A stretch of 64,000 bases of DNA. Source: Carettochelys insculpta. Taxonomy: Eukaryota > Chordata > Testudines > Carettochelyidae. The position numbers and the translations under genes were made by a program. Positions 10,514 to 23,300 of this stretch are shown piece by piece. The notes beneath the pieces were generated by a model. It did not search any database, was not told the origin of the DNA, and worked only from the letters and a program-made list of their open reading frames with translations. Location of the stretch: positions 202,785,501-202,849,500 of the forward strand of contig NC_134139.1 in the NCBI RefSeq assembly GCF_033958435.1, read 5' to 3'. The stretch's first letter is position 1. Every line of letters starts with the position of its first letter.

Positions 10514-10836
10514 CAGGTTGAACCTCCCTTATCCAGCACCTCTGGGAACTCATTGGCGCCAAACAAGGGAAATTGCCAGACAATGGGAGGTCAATATTTT
10601 CTAGCACATTACCAACACTTCCGCTGCTTACTGGGCTCTTGAAAACATTTAGGAGTAAATTACAACTAAATAACAGCACAGAACACTGAGAGCCAGGACT
10701 GGTGGCTGTAAACTAACTTCATGGAACCACGGGTGACTTGGCCACACATGATAAGTGGTCGTCCGGCTAACGAAAATCTTGCTGGATCACAGATGATGGC
10801 AGATCAGAGTGCGCTGGATTAGAGAGGTTTAACCAG
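10514..10836. mobile_element. Pogo-like MITE (GGTTGAACC family), complete
   Basis: Begins after TA at 10512-10513 with CAGGTTGAACCTCCCTTATC and ends near 10836 with the inverse, CTGGATTAGAGAGGTTTAAC. About 320 bp, no coding capacity. The same family occurs at 5252-5319 (truncated) and 56931-57243. Confidence 0.75.
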
Positions 10837-11162
10837 CACATCCTTTGTTAGGATGGATCAGCAATCGTTTCAGGCCTGAAGACAAAGATGGAGGAACTCT
10901 CAGGGTCCTCTTACATTCTTGCCCATGTGGAGGGAATTCCATTCTTCTTCCCTGTGTGGAAGCAAGTCTGAGATGGAGTCCATCATATGAGCAGATCACC
11001 TGTCTATGTCCCTTTTAGGTAACCTGCCACTGCCTCTGTTGGGTTACACCTTATAACCACTTTCCTGAGATGTTGATTGGAATCTGATTAGGCCCTTTCT
11101 CCATCAAGTATTGTTTCACTTGATTAGGAACCCTTTCACAATTATAGAATCCATTAGATGGG

Positions 11163-11240
11163 GAGGGATAGCTCAGTGGTTTGAGCAGGGGCCTGCTTAA
11201 CACAGGGTTATGAGTTCAGTCTCTGTCCAGGCTAGGATGA
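11163..11240 (+). mobile_element. Partial tRNA-derived turtle SINE (Cry-like)
   Basis: The tRNA-like head carries an internal promoter: A box TAGCTCAGTGGTTTGAGCA and a degraded B box (GAGTTCAGTCTC). The usual SINE body is not recognisable after about 11240. Not a tRNA gene. Confidence 0.65.
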
Positions 11241-13026
11241 CCTTCCCCACATGGGCTCCCCAGGTGGGTGGAGAGGGTGGACTCATGCTAACCAGTACAG
11301 GCCTTATTTCCAGACTCAGATTTAGAGCAGTGGTCCTTAGCAGGTGTCTCCTACCTCAGAAGATAACATCAGCAGCAGGGCCAAAGGAAGGTTGGTATTG
11401 CCCCTACTTTCTGTGCTGCTGACCCTTTCCCACCACTTCCACAGAAATTGCTGTTGATCCTCTGGGAAGCTTTCTGTATGTGTGTTGGTGGCATATAAGC
11501 TACATAGAAATGCTGGCAGAGCTCTGTCAGTATAAGCTCAGGAATGTAGATGCCCCTTCAGATTCATGAAAAATGTGTTTCAGATCCTCAGGTTTTCAGA
11601 GAAAAAGCTTGAAAACCTGACCCAGGTGTGTCCTCATGGCTTGGCAAGCAAAGGCATATAAGCAAACTCTAAATTAATTACTTGTTCATTTATTGATTTC
11701 TCTTTAATCTTATTATTTTAAATCAGTTTTGGGATTTTTTTTATTTGACTCCTCCTGGATTGGCCAGATACTTCTTTGTATTTACTTGTGTATAAAGAAA
11801 CCTGTAACTGGGCACCAAAAACACTCTGTCTACCTGCCACTTTTATAAGCCAAAATTTATACAACCAGCTTTCAATACCAAGTAGCCATTACACAGCAGG
11901 ATTCAGAACCATGAGTCAGAGCTGGGGTCAGGTGTCCATGAGGCAGGTCTCACAGACTCAGACTTCAAGTGTGAAGGGACCGTCATGATCACCTTGTCTG
12001 ACCTGTGTGTTGCAGGCTACATGACCTTGTCCACTCACCCCTGTCATAGACCCACCATCACTGGCTGGTTACTGAAGTCCCCAAATCTTGACTCAAAGAT
12101 GTGAAGTGATGGTGAACCTGCCACTTTCACCAGTGGCACCCAGCCAGCAACCCAGGCCCCACACTGCAGAGGAAGGAACCTGCCCCTTTCCCCAGGGCTC
12201 TACAAATCTGACTCATGGGAAAATTCCTTCCCACCCCCTAACATGGGCTGATGAGTATTTCGGCGAGACCCACCAGCCAAATACCTGCTAAAAATGCTCT
12301 GTAGTAACTTCAGGCCCACTGACAAGGGCAGCGGGGAAAGAGGGCACTTGCCCTGAGGCCTGGCAATTCAACAGGGTTATGGTGAAACGGGTGAATGGGG
12401 CACACTGCTCTTAGGGGGGCCCTAGGATCTGGGAATTCTGTGCGTAGCAAGTGTCAGGGGCTGGATATCACAGGGGATCAATTCAAAGGGAGTGGGAGTG
12501 AGGGCAGAGGGAGGTATCTGCTGTTAAGGTCCATGGCAAAGGTAGGACTGGCCTAGCACAGCACAGAGTGACTGAGGAGCTGAAAGGCAGTTTGTGCGGA
12601 CACCCAGCTAAACTCCCTCCTGACGAGGCACACAAAGAGCCCTGAGACAGACAAGCACTGGTGCTGGGGACAGTGGGGGACACAGCCAGGGATACTAGCC
12701 ACATAGGGAACTGAGACCCACCTTGTTGTCGCAGCAGCAGATCCTTCACTCCTCGTGGCCTGAGGAGGCTGCCCCATGAGACAGGGCTCCAGGAGTGAGG
12801 CACAGACCAGATGTGCTGGGAGGACCACTGTCAGACATACAAGGCACAGTGAAACCCAACTGGTGACTTGCCAGCTGGGGTCTCATGAGTTACCCAAAGA
12901 CACCTCCACTGCATGCTGAGATGGCAGCAGCATGTGACTGTGACGTGTCAGTTCCAGTGAGACAGGGAGGGCCAGACAGAGATCCTGCACCCACACTTCC
13001 ACTGTGAGCAAATATCAGATGACTAG

Positions 13027-13197
13027 CAATGTTAGTCTGTATCCTGAAAATTCAACAAGAAGTCCTGCTGCGCCTTATGAACTAACAGATACATTGGAGC
13101 ATGAACTTTAGTGGGCAAAGACCCGCTTTGTCAGATGTGGGTCTATTCCCACAAAAGCTTACGCTCCATCATATGTTAGCCTATAAGATGCCACTGA
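13027..13197. mobile_element. Penelope-like element tail fragment
   Basis: Contains the diagnostic tail words TTAGTCTGTATC, AAGAAGTCCTGCTGCGCCTT, GGAGCATGAACTTTAGTGGG and CAAAGACCCGCTTTGTCAGA. The second half (AAAAGCTTACGCTCCATCAT, TTAGCCTATAAGATGCCAC) is the same tail in the opposite orientation. Compare 37132, 39521 and 25476. Confidence 0.7.
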
Positions 13198-13982
13198 GAG
13201 CAAAGAGGTTTAAGGGCCTGACAGGACCTTTATCCTCCCGGTTCCATACACAAGGCCGCTCAGGGAGAAGGGACATCTGAGCCTTGCTGTGTAGATAACA
13301 AGATGGTACACAAGGGAGGGGGTTTTACTGATTAAAAACTGGGGCCACCTGAGGGCAGGGGGAGCCTATGCAGAAGGGAACCAGGCCCCGGCACAGAATG
13401 CTAACATGGTTTGCAGGCTGACAAGGGCGGGTTACTTAAATGAGCAACTGGGGGAGCAGCCCTTGGCCAGGCAGGAATGTGGCAAGTGCCAGGAGGGTGG
13501 GCAGGAGAATGGTCCCGGCTGGCCGGGAAGAGACAGGCTGGGCTCGCAGAGGTGGATCCCCAACGGGGGAGTCGGCGTCGCCCTGGGGAGCGGAGTAAGC
13601 GACGGGCTGCAGCCGCGAGGGGCGACACCAGTCTGTGCCCCACGGTGAGAGCTGCGTGGCTGTGTCCAGCACGGGAAAGGCCCGACGCAACCTGCAGTGG
13701 GGGGGCGGTGGACTGTAACCCACGGGCATAGGGTGAGCTCGTCTAACCACTGCACCGCACTGCCCCTAGAGCAGAGAACCCAGCAGTCCTGGCTCCACCC
13801 CCGCCCTAAGCACTGGCCCACACGGCGCCGTCAGCAGGGTCTGGAACCAGGAGTCCCGCGGCCTGGTGTTCCCGCCCGCTCGCCCGCCCTCACCACCAGG
13901 CCCTGAGCCCTCCCCCTGTGGACAATAGTGTCAGGTCCCCCCGCCGCCAGGCCCATCTCGTGTTCACCCGCCTTTGGGTGTC

Positions 13983-14012
13983 AATAAAGTTATTGAAATT
14001 GAAAAAAAAAAA
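13983..14012 (+). other. AATAAA signal followed by a genomic A-run
   Basis: AATAAA at 13983-13988 is followed about 13 bp later by an A-run to about 14012. This is the pattern left by a retroposed 3' transcript end, though a plain A-rich stretch or a real polyadenylation site with internal A's is also possible. It lies about 285 bp upstream of the DNAJC27 start codon. The roughly 580 bp before it is GC-rich, with no convincing coding frame, and includes a SINE-like stretch around 13735-13880. Confidence 0.45.
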
Positions 14013-14297
14013 GGTGGGGGGTGGAAGTGGGGAGGGAGGCCGCCCCTCGCGTCGCTCTCTCTCGCGAGAACTGACCCACCCTCCGCAACGGAAGCTCTCG
14101 CGAAAGTACGAGGACTCAATGGAAGTCTCGAGGGATTTGGTCCTGCACGCGAGAAGCGGAGGGAAATCCCGGCCTCAGCAGCATGGGCAGCGGTGGGTTC
14201 GAGGCAGTTGTTTCCCCGCCTTTGAGGTGCACAGCGGCAGCTTCCTGAGTGGCTCCCGCCTCGCGTGCGTTCATGGGCAGATTCGTCTCTCCCGGGG
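14013..14297 (+). promoter_or_regulatory. DNAJC27: DNAJC27 promoter and 5'UTR, CpG-rich
   Basis: CpG-dense sequence directly upstream of the start codon, without a TATA box. It contains the palindrome TCTCGCGAGA at 14060-14069 and a partial second match (CTCTCGCGAAA) near 14095. That palindrome is a known core element of TATA-less housekeeping promoters and a reported binding site for BANP. The transcription start is not fixed by the sequence. It probably lies between these motifs and the ATG. Confidence 0.7.
14060..14069. promoter_or_regulatory. TCTCGCGAGA palindrome (BANP-type site)
   Basis: Perfect 10-bp palindrome about 230 bp upstream of the DNAJC27 ATG in a CpG-rich promoter. BANP binding is established for this motif in mammals; its use here is inferred. 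Confidence 0.7.
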
Positions 14298-14384
14298 ATG
14301 GAGGCGAATCTGCCGAAGCGGAAAGAAACGCGGAAGTCCCTGAGGATCAAAGTCATCTCCATGGGCAACGCCGAGGTGGGCAAG
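14298..14384 (+). CDS. DNAJC27: DNAJC27 coding exon 1
   Basis: 29 codons, from ATG to the lysine of the P-loop, ending in phase 0 at donor GTGAGG. The P-loop GNAEVGK|S is split by intron 1. Confidence 0.96.
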
Positions 14385-17300
14385 GTGAGGCTGGAGCCGA
14401 GGTAACAACACGGGGAGGGGATTGGCTCTTATGGGAGTGACTGACAAGCGGACTGTTCAATGGGAGTCCGTCTTCCAATTGTAATCCTCCTAAATTCCTC
14501 ATAGGCGTGGGGAGGCGAGACTTGACCATCGTTTAACCAATCAGAAGGCAACAGTGTCAAAAAACAGGTAGTAGCGGTGGGCGGAGCCTCTGAGTGACGG
14601 TTACTGGGTTCAGAGGGAGGGCTACTGCCTCTGCACTTTCATTGGCCCAGAAAACCTGGCGCTGCTCCTTTTTTGTCCCTCTCCTTTGTGGGCGGGGCGT
14701 CCAGATGCCCCTCCTCTTGCCTGTAGGTTTCTGCCTACCTGGGCTGCTTCCTGAGCTGCCCCCGCCACCTCTCTGCACTCCCACGGGAGACTCTCCCTTG
14801 GCTAAGAGCAGTATAGGGCCTGTGACCTGCAGTCTAGTGACCCCAATGCATGGGTGTCCTGCGTGCCGTGTCGCCTGTGCCCAGAAGGCTGCGATTACGA
14901 GTGGAGGGAGACCCCCCCCCGAAATCCCGCGGGTGGCCCCATATCACTGGATTTTATATATTAAAAAAAAAAAAAAAAGACCCCATTGTTTGCCTTAGGC
15001 TGGTCTCTTTATGTTTGACCTCCCCATTCCCGCTCTCCCACCTGTGCTGGCTGAGGGGATTCTGGCCCTGCTGCAGGAGCTCTCACCTCCCACATCTGCT
15101 CGTCAATTAATTGCTCAGCAATTAATCCTGTTCTCCAGTTCTTCCTCAGTTCTGTCTCCAGCCCCCTCATCAGTTCAGCCTCCCCCAACCCCTATCCTTG
15201 ACACCCGCCACCCTCTGTCAGTCCTTCCAGCACTCAGCTCATCTGTTCAGAACCTACTGTCGTACACATCCATCCTCCTCATTTCCACCCCAGGCTATAA
15301 TTCTGCCCCCCCCCATCCCCTCAGAGACTCACTTCTGCTCCTCTTAGGGGTCTTCACTCTCCTCAGGCCTGGGGGGCTTCAGTAGGGTCCCCTCTCTTAC
15401 TTAACAGGCTGATAGCAGGAACACCAGCTGCCCAGGGCTGGCAGTGGCTGCCATGTGTGGCAATAGCTCTCACTGTCAGCTCCAGGGTGGACTGACAACA
15501 AGAGCTCTGTCATAGTGGGAATGGCTGACTGTGGAATCTGTGGCTGCCACAGTGCTTTCTAAGTAAACTTAATCCTAACCTGTCATCTGGGACTTAGGTT
15601 CTGGAGTGGGGGATGTCGAAGGGTAGGGGGCCGTGGTCCTCCCACTTTTGAAAGTGGACATGTTTGGCCTTTCCACTTTTCTTCCAGATCTGACCCCCTG
15701 CCCCTTCTCTTCCCATGAAGTGCCAGCCAGTCAGAAGCTGCAGCCCAGCAAGGAATCTAAGCAGCTGTGGGGAGCATGGACCGTCCACCTGCATGATTTG
15801 GGGGACCCAAGAGCAGCTCATTTCTCTGCTCCCAGGCCCTCTGCCCTAGGCAGGTGGAGGTTCTGTGGCTCCTCGCTGCTGCCTGGGCTGCTCTTACGAT
15901 GACCTGGCTGCAGCGGAGCCAGGCTGGGGGACAGCCACACAGGCAGCTGTGGGAAGCTGAGGATCCTCCACTTCCTATCTTGGCAGATGGCTCCAGGGTG
16001 AGGACATGGGCTGGGGATTCCTCTCCCCCCAAGCAGGTGGAGGGGCCTGGACTGCCCCGCTCTGGGTTCTGGCTTGGCTGTGGGTGTGGCCTTGGGGGGG
16101 TGGGGGAAAATTAGGGGCAGGGGCGAGATCATGGAGAAGCAGAGACTAGTGCCCACCGACTTTTAGGAAGAATCTGTCACCCCTGATCTGAGAGTAGAAC
16201 TCTCAAATGTCAGAATTTCTCTTTTCCAGACATGTTTGGGTCTACTTCATCCAACCTATAGTAGGCCCCAAAGAGCACAATTTGCCGTATCAATTTGCAT
16301 TTCTGATGTTTCAGGCCCTCAGGATGCAGCATAAGAAGCAGAGCAAATAGAGTTCTCTGGGAATCTTTTTGATCTGTGAGTTGGATTCAGGGCCTCTGTG
16401 GGTATGGGGCAGGCATCTTGGTCACCTACTAGGTATACCAAATGACCTGCATGCCTCATCATATGCAAGCCTGTGTATTTAATTCAGTACTTAGAATCAT
16501 AGAATCCTAGGGCTGAAAGGGAGGCTAGGAGGTCAACTAGTCAAGCCCCCTGCCTGAAGCAGGATCAACCTTAACTAAATCACCCCAGCCAGGACTTTGT
16601 CAAGCCAGGACCTTAAAACCTCTAGGGACAGAGATACCACCACCTCTCTAGGTAACACATTCCAAAGCTGTACCACTCTCCTGGTGAAATAGTTTCTCCT
16701 AATATCCAACCTACACATCATCTTCTTTAACTTCAGACCATTGCTTGTTGTTCTGCCATCTGTCACTACCGAGAACAGCCTCCACCTATCCTCTTTAGAG
16801 CCCCCTTTCAGGAAGTCGAAGGCTGGTATAAAATCACCTCTCACTCTTCTCTTCTGCAAACTAAGTCCAAGTCCCTCAGCCTCTCCTCAAAGGTCATGTG
16901 CTCGAGCCCTTAATCATTTTCATTGCCCTTCACTGGACCCGCTCCAGTGTAACCTCATCCTTTCTATATACTGGGTGTCAGGGATTTTTCCATCTATCCC
17001 TTGGGCATCATCGCCCCTGTGGGTCAGGGGAGGCAAGCCTTTGGCCATTAAACATCAATGCAGGCACATGAAAAATCTAAAGTCTCATAGGCTGCCATTT
17101 AGCAGCCCCTGCAACGGTCACTCTGAGTCAGTTGGTCTCCCCGGTAACCTGAACTCATGAATAATTCATGAAGCCAGGTTTGAAATGGAGTCCTCCAATT
17201 GGCCGAGGGTGAAGAGTTTCCAGAACCTTCGGCAGAAAGGAGGACCTGTTTGAAAACCTTGGTGTAGAATCATGAATATTATAATGAGCTAATGAATAAC

Positions 17301-20300
17301 CATGAGAACTCTGTAAATTCTGAGCTGTCAGCTCAGTCCCTGGCCCTTGGGTGCTGGGACAAGGACTCCACAGACCCTATAGAGGAGAGCGTTGGCCGCC
17401 AGGCATCCGCTGATCCTGAGGCTAGCTCAATAGAGCAAAGAGCTGAATTCACTGCGGCGCCTGCCCTTTGGGTGGCGCCGCTCCTGAGCTGAAACACCGC
17501 AGCTGCAGCTCCCCTCAGAGGAGGAGCCTGTCAGCTGTGAAGCGGTGCCGTCGCCCAAGCGCCTCTCCGCACCCGAGCACCGCGTTTGCTTCTAGGAGCG
17601 GCAAGTGGGCTTCTTGGCGTACTCACTGGGTGGCAAACTGGCCCATGGCTTTGGCCACAGGTACTGCGTACCCAGTGAGGAAACCGGAAGCCCACCAACG
17701 CCATCTTGCTGCCGCCGCTCCTCCAGCCATTCCACCGCCTGCACGCCGCCCCCATAGTGAGACATGACAACCTTACCTAAAGTGGACATCTCGCCGAACG
17801 AGCTGTGGTAATATCACTCCCACCACAGTAACTGACCTTTCAAGTACTGACTACTTTATTACTAGTTACTGACTTCACCTAAATACGACAAACACCGGAT
17901 TAGACAACTTACCTTAAAATGACTACTGGACTTGACTACCTACTATGAATAAAGACTGCCGGACTTGTCATCTTTTATTTAACTTTGTATAGGCCGGGCC
18001 TAAAGGCCCAGGCCAGGTTTTCCTATGTAATATAAATGTAAAGATTAACGTTAAATAGTATTATTGGTACTGATAGTATTAAGATGAATAAGTAGTATAG
18101 ACAATTAAAATATAGATAAATAAGTAGCATAAGGATAACTGATTACCCCATCCTAACCTTATTGTTCAAATTCACTTGCGACCTATGCAGGTAGGGAGTA
18201 GGTAGCTCCCCTGCCCGCGTAACTTTTATTTATTAGTTATTTATTGTTTTCCGAGTTTATATATAATAATTGAAGATGATGGGATGTGGTACCACCCGCT
18301 CGTCCAGTGGCTTGAGAATCTGAACACCTAATTTAATTTCCCCACTCTCTTTAATCGATGTATATTTGTATTTATGGGTATAGTATGGTATAACATGATA
18401 GATAGAGACTAGTTCAATATAGCACAGCATAACACAATATAGATAGCATTAATAGGTAGTTGTACTTAATAAACACAGCGAGTTTGTTTGCACTAGCATT
18501 CTCTTGTCCCGGATTTTTCCTTTCTTTCGCTCTCTCCATCTCCGCTAGCTCCTTCCCCCCGGGTGCTATCTGAGCGGAGTCACGTGCATCTTCCCGGGTG
18601 GAGCTCTCGCCTACCGTCCTCTGGTGGGGTCACAGCAGGGTCTGACCGGGTCCTTGGGATACCCCAGGAGGGCCCCGGCCCCCCTCATCAGCGACGCGCC
18701 CATTCGACCACCTATCCTCGTTTAATCCTACCATCACCGTCCAGACGATATTGCGTTGCGGCACTGGGGAGCCCAGAAATGGACGCAATACTCCAGATGT
18801 GGCTTCACCAGTGCCAAATAGAGAGGAACAACAACTTCTCCAGATCTGCTGGAAATGCTTCTCCGAATACACCCCAGTATTCCATTAGCCTTCTTGGCTA
18901 CAAGGGCACACTGTTAACTCACATGCAGCCTCTCATCCACTGTAATCCCCAGGTCCTCTTCTAATGCGCTGCTACTTAGTCAGTCGGCACCCAGCCTGTA
19001 ACAATGCTTGGGATTCTTCTGTCCCAATTGCAGGACTATGCACTTGTCCTTGTTGAACCTCATCAGATTTCTTTTGGCCCATTCCTCCAATTTATCTAGG
19101 TCCCTTTGGACCCTATCCCTGCCCTCCAGCATATCTACATGTCCCCCTATCTTAGTGTCATCTGCAGATTTACTGAGGGTGCAATCCATCCCCTCATTCA
19201 GGTCACTAATAAAGATTTGAACAATACCAGCTGTAGAACTGATCCTTGGAACGCCACACTTGAAACTGACCACCAACCAGACAGTGAGCCCTTGATCACT
19301 ACCTCTTGGGTCTGACCATCTAGCCAGCTTTCTAGCCATCTTACAGTCTATGTATTCAATCCATACTTCCTCAACTTATGAGCAAGAATGGTGTGCGAGA
19401 CCTGTCTCAAAAGCTTTGCTAAAGTCAGGGTATATCACATCCATTGACTTCTCCATGTCGCCAGAACCATTGTAGAAGCTAATCAGATTGGTCAAGTGTG
19501 ACTTGCTGTTGGTGAATCCATGTTGACAACTCTTGACTACTTTTCCCTCTTCCAAGTGCTTCAGAATGGATTCCTCGAGGATCCCATCCATGATTTTTCC
19601 GGGGATTGAGGTAAGGCTATCCTGTCTATAGTCCTCTGGATTGTCCTCCTTTCCTTTTTAAAAAACGGGTACTACATTTGCCTTTTTCCAGTCACCTGGG
19701 ACTTCTCTTGATCTCCACAAGTTTTCAAAGATAATAGCCAAAGGCCCTGTAATGACCTCTGCCAATTCTCTCCGTGCCCTTGGATGCATTAAATCCAGGT
19801 GGAGGGATTTGTGTGCGTCCAGCTCTTTTAAATAGCTCTCAACCTGTTCGTTCCTCACCAAAGGCTGCCCACCTCTGTCCCATACTGCATTGCCTAGTGT
19901 CATAGTCTGGTGCTGACCTTGTCCGTGAAGACTGAAGCAAAAAAAGCATTGAGTACTTCAGCCTTTACCGCATCATCTGTCACCAGGTTACCTCCCCTAT
20001 CCAGTGCAGTAATGGTCCTGCACCCTCCCTCACAACCCTCTTATTGTTAACATGCCTGTAGGAACCCTTCTTGTTGCCCATGATATTTCTTGCTAGCTGC
20101 AGTTCCAATTGGGCTTTTGCTTTCCTGATTACCCCCAGCATTCTCCAGCCATATGTTCCACTTCTTATACACATCCTTTTTGAGTTTAAGCTCACCAAGG
20201 ATTTCCCTTGTAAGCCAAGCTGTTTGCCTACCATATTTGCTTTTCTTACTGTGCATTGGGATGGTTTGTTCCTGTGCCTTCAATAAGACTTCTTTAAAAT

Positions 20301-23300
20301 ACTGCCAGTTCTTCTGAACTCCTTTCCCCTTCATATTAATTTCCCAGGGGATCCTGCTGATTAGTTCTCTCAGCGGGTCAAAGGCTGCACTTCTGAAATC
20401 AAGGGTCTGTACTTTACTGCTCACCTTTCTTACTTTTGTCAGAATCCTGAAATCTACCATCTAATGATCGCTGCAGCCCAGGTTGCCACCCACTTCTATT
20501 TCTCCTACTATTTCTTCCCTGTTCGCGAGCAGCAGATCAGTCCTTCTTCCATGTCCCTTACGTGTGGTATCCCCCAATGCCCCATCTTGTCATAATCAAG
20601 TCAGGTACATTGTCAGCTCTTCCTGTCTCAGGGTTTTGCTGCCCATCACTATAGCATCTGAGCACCTTCCATGCAAAATGGATTGGCAATAACAGCACCA
20701 CTAATGGACTCTTAAGTAGAAAAATTGGTCACAATCAGGTGATTTGTTTTGGATGGTTCTTTCGTTCTGGGTCTCCCCTCACTCTTCCCAGGATTGTGCC
20801 AATGTCTTCATTTGTGCAAAATGCTACAGATGCCTATGGTGCTGTATATAAATAATATGACTAATAATAATAATGTGAAACAGCCTTCTCTGTGATATGG
20901 TGCAGACATGTTCAAATGGGCGTCTTATTTTTTTTTAGAGCTGTATCATAAAGCGGTACTGTGAAAAGAGGTTTGTTCCCAAGTACCTGGCGACAATAGG
21001 AATCGACTATGGCGTCACCAAGTAAGTACCCTTTTCTAGTTACTTTTACGGGTAACAACAATTCCAAAGTGAAAAACCATGTCCCACGCTGTGCTTACCT
21101 GCATACCTCCAGCTTCCATCCAGGGCACACCACACGATCCATTGCCTACAGCCAAGGACAAAGGTACAATCACATTTGCTCCAATCCTTCAGACAGAGAC
21201 AAACACCTACAAGGCCTTTACCAGGCATTCTTAAAACTGCAATACCCACCCGAGGAAAGAGATTAACAAAGCCGAACGTATACCCAGAAGCCACCTGCTA
21301 CATGACAGGCCCAACAAGGAAAGTAACAGAACACCACTGACCATCACCTACAGCCCCCAGCTAAAACCTCTCTAGCAATCAGCAATGATCTACAACCCAT
21401 CCTGGACAATGAGCCCTCACTCTCTCAGTCCTTGGGAGGCAGGCCTGTCCTCACCTACAAACAGCCTGCCAACCTGAACCAAATTCTCCCCAGCAACTAT
21501 ACACCACACCACAGTAACTCCAGCTCAGGAGCCAGTCCCTGCAACTGGTTTAGACTTGCCCAATTCACTTGGTTCCTCAGTTCTTGGTGTGGGGTTAGTG
21601 GTTTAGTCTGTTTGTGCTGGGGCATATTTCCCTATAACAATTTAAAAGGGTCTCTGGACCCTGCCTCCAACCCACGTGCCTCACTGCATTGGTCAAGTGC
21701 CCATGCAATTCACCCTAACGTGCCCAAGCGTGGCCGTTCCCTTAAGGGTCACCAGGTAATTTTGCACAAGTCCGTACCGCCGCCCTTCTTCGTTTAACAC
21801 ATGCACCGTTTTCACGAACTTCTCCTCATCTTCTTCAATGATAACTATATCATCCGCGAACCTCAAGTTGTTAATTCTTTTCCTGTGCACAGCTGTCCCT
21901 TCTACCTCTTCCTTGATCTTGTCCATCGCTCTCTCCAGAGGTGCGATGAAGATACTTGGCAATATTGGATCTCCTTGTCTCGTACCTCTACTTGTTTTAA
22001 ACCAACTTCCCAACTCCCCGCATGTTCTCACCGCTGCCTCCGCATTGTCATTCATATGCTTCAAGAACCATATGAGCCTGCTATCCACTCCGTATGACTC
22101 TAGCACGGCCCAAGTCACTTTCTGATCCATACTGTCAAATGCCTTTTGAAAATCGACAAAGCAAGCATATACGTTCTTGTTCTTTCATCTAGCTTTTTCC
22201 GCTATCAGTCTTAGTGCCAATATCTGCTGTATGGTACTTCTATCTTTTCTGAACCCTGTTTACTCATCTGCTACGTGCTGTTCTATCTGTGTTCTTAGTC
22301 TCTCAGTCAGTATCATCAGCACCTTACCTAGATGACCTGTTAGGGCAATCATTCTGTAGTTCTTGCATTCCAATGTACTTCCTTTCTTGGGTCTTGTCAC
22401 TAGCACAGATCTTGTCCATTCCTTAGGTGCCTTCCCTTCTTTTCATGCTGTATTACATAGTCGGTGTATTTCCTGAATCATGCTTTCTCCACCGTATTTG
22501 ATCCCTCACATGATCTCATCATTTCTAGGGCTCTCGTTGTGCTTTAGTTGTTTCACTGCTTTTTGTACTTTCTCCTTCAAAATATCAGTCTCAGTCTCCA
22601 TGCTCGGTGGAGATATCTCTTTCAGTTCTTCAGTCATGGTAACATCCCAAAACCTGTAGGAGAACACATCAATCTCCCTGCACACTCAGTAACAGATTTA
22701 AACGTAGCCATCCTGCAACAAAAAAAACTTCAAAAACAGACTCCAAAGAGAAACTGCAGAGCTACAATTCATTAGCAAATTGGACACCATCAATTTAGGA
22801 TTGAACAAGGACAGGAATGGCTGGCCAATTACAAAAGCAGTTTGCTCCTCTTTTGGTGTTCACACCTCCTCGTCAGCTGCTGGAAGTAGGCCACATCCTT
22901 CCTGACTAAATTGACCTCATCAACTCTGGCCTTCCTCCTGATTGGTACTCCCTTCTTTACTTGTGCCTGTCTATTAATACCTGCCTCTAGAATTTCCATT
23001 CCATACATCTGACAAAGTGGTCTTTGCCTGTGAAAGCCTATGCTCCGGTCTGTTTGTCTTTAAGGTACCACAGGACTTCTTGTTGTTTTTGCCTGCCCCA
23101 TGCTGACTGTGTATATGTGTCAGTGCTGCATTTGACACTAACTGAAAAGATCGAGATGAGTAAATGTAATATGAACTTCAGCACTGAAGGGAAAGAAGTC
23201 ACGGCAAAATGAGGCAATCTCTAAACACTGTGATATGTGTCTTAATGTTGCTATCTGTTTTATGATACCTTTAATATGTATCAAAACATACTGTGTGTTC

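Larger units (their letters stand above)
10837..13405. other. Intergenic sequence upstream of DNAJC27
   Basis: No gene recognised. Contains a partial SINE head (11163-11240) and a Penelope-like tail fragment (13027-13197), annotated separately. The remaining short frames show no family resemblance. Confidence 0.5.
14385..20938 (+). other. DNAJC27: DNAJC27 intron 1
   Basis: 6.55 kb. The first 2.1 kb (to 16490) has no recognised repeat or gene apart from an A-run at 14963-14978 and pyrimidine-rich stretches. The start (to about 14700) is still GC-rich, with CCAAT boxes near 14537 and, inverted, near 14640, so it may belong to the promoter. From 16491 it is filled by a CR1 carrying an LTR insertion. 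The acceptor is a T-run followed by AG at 20937-20938. Confidence 0.85.
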
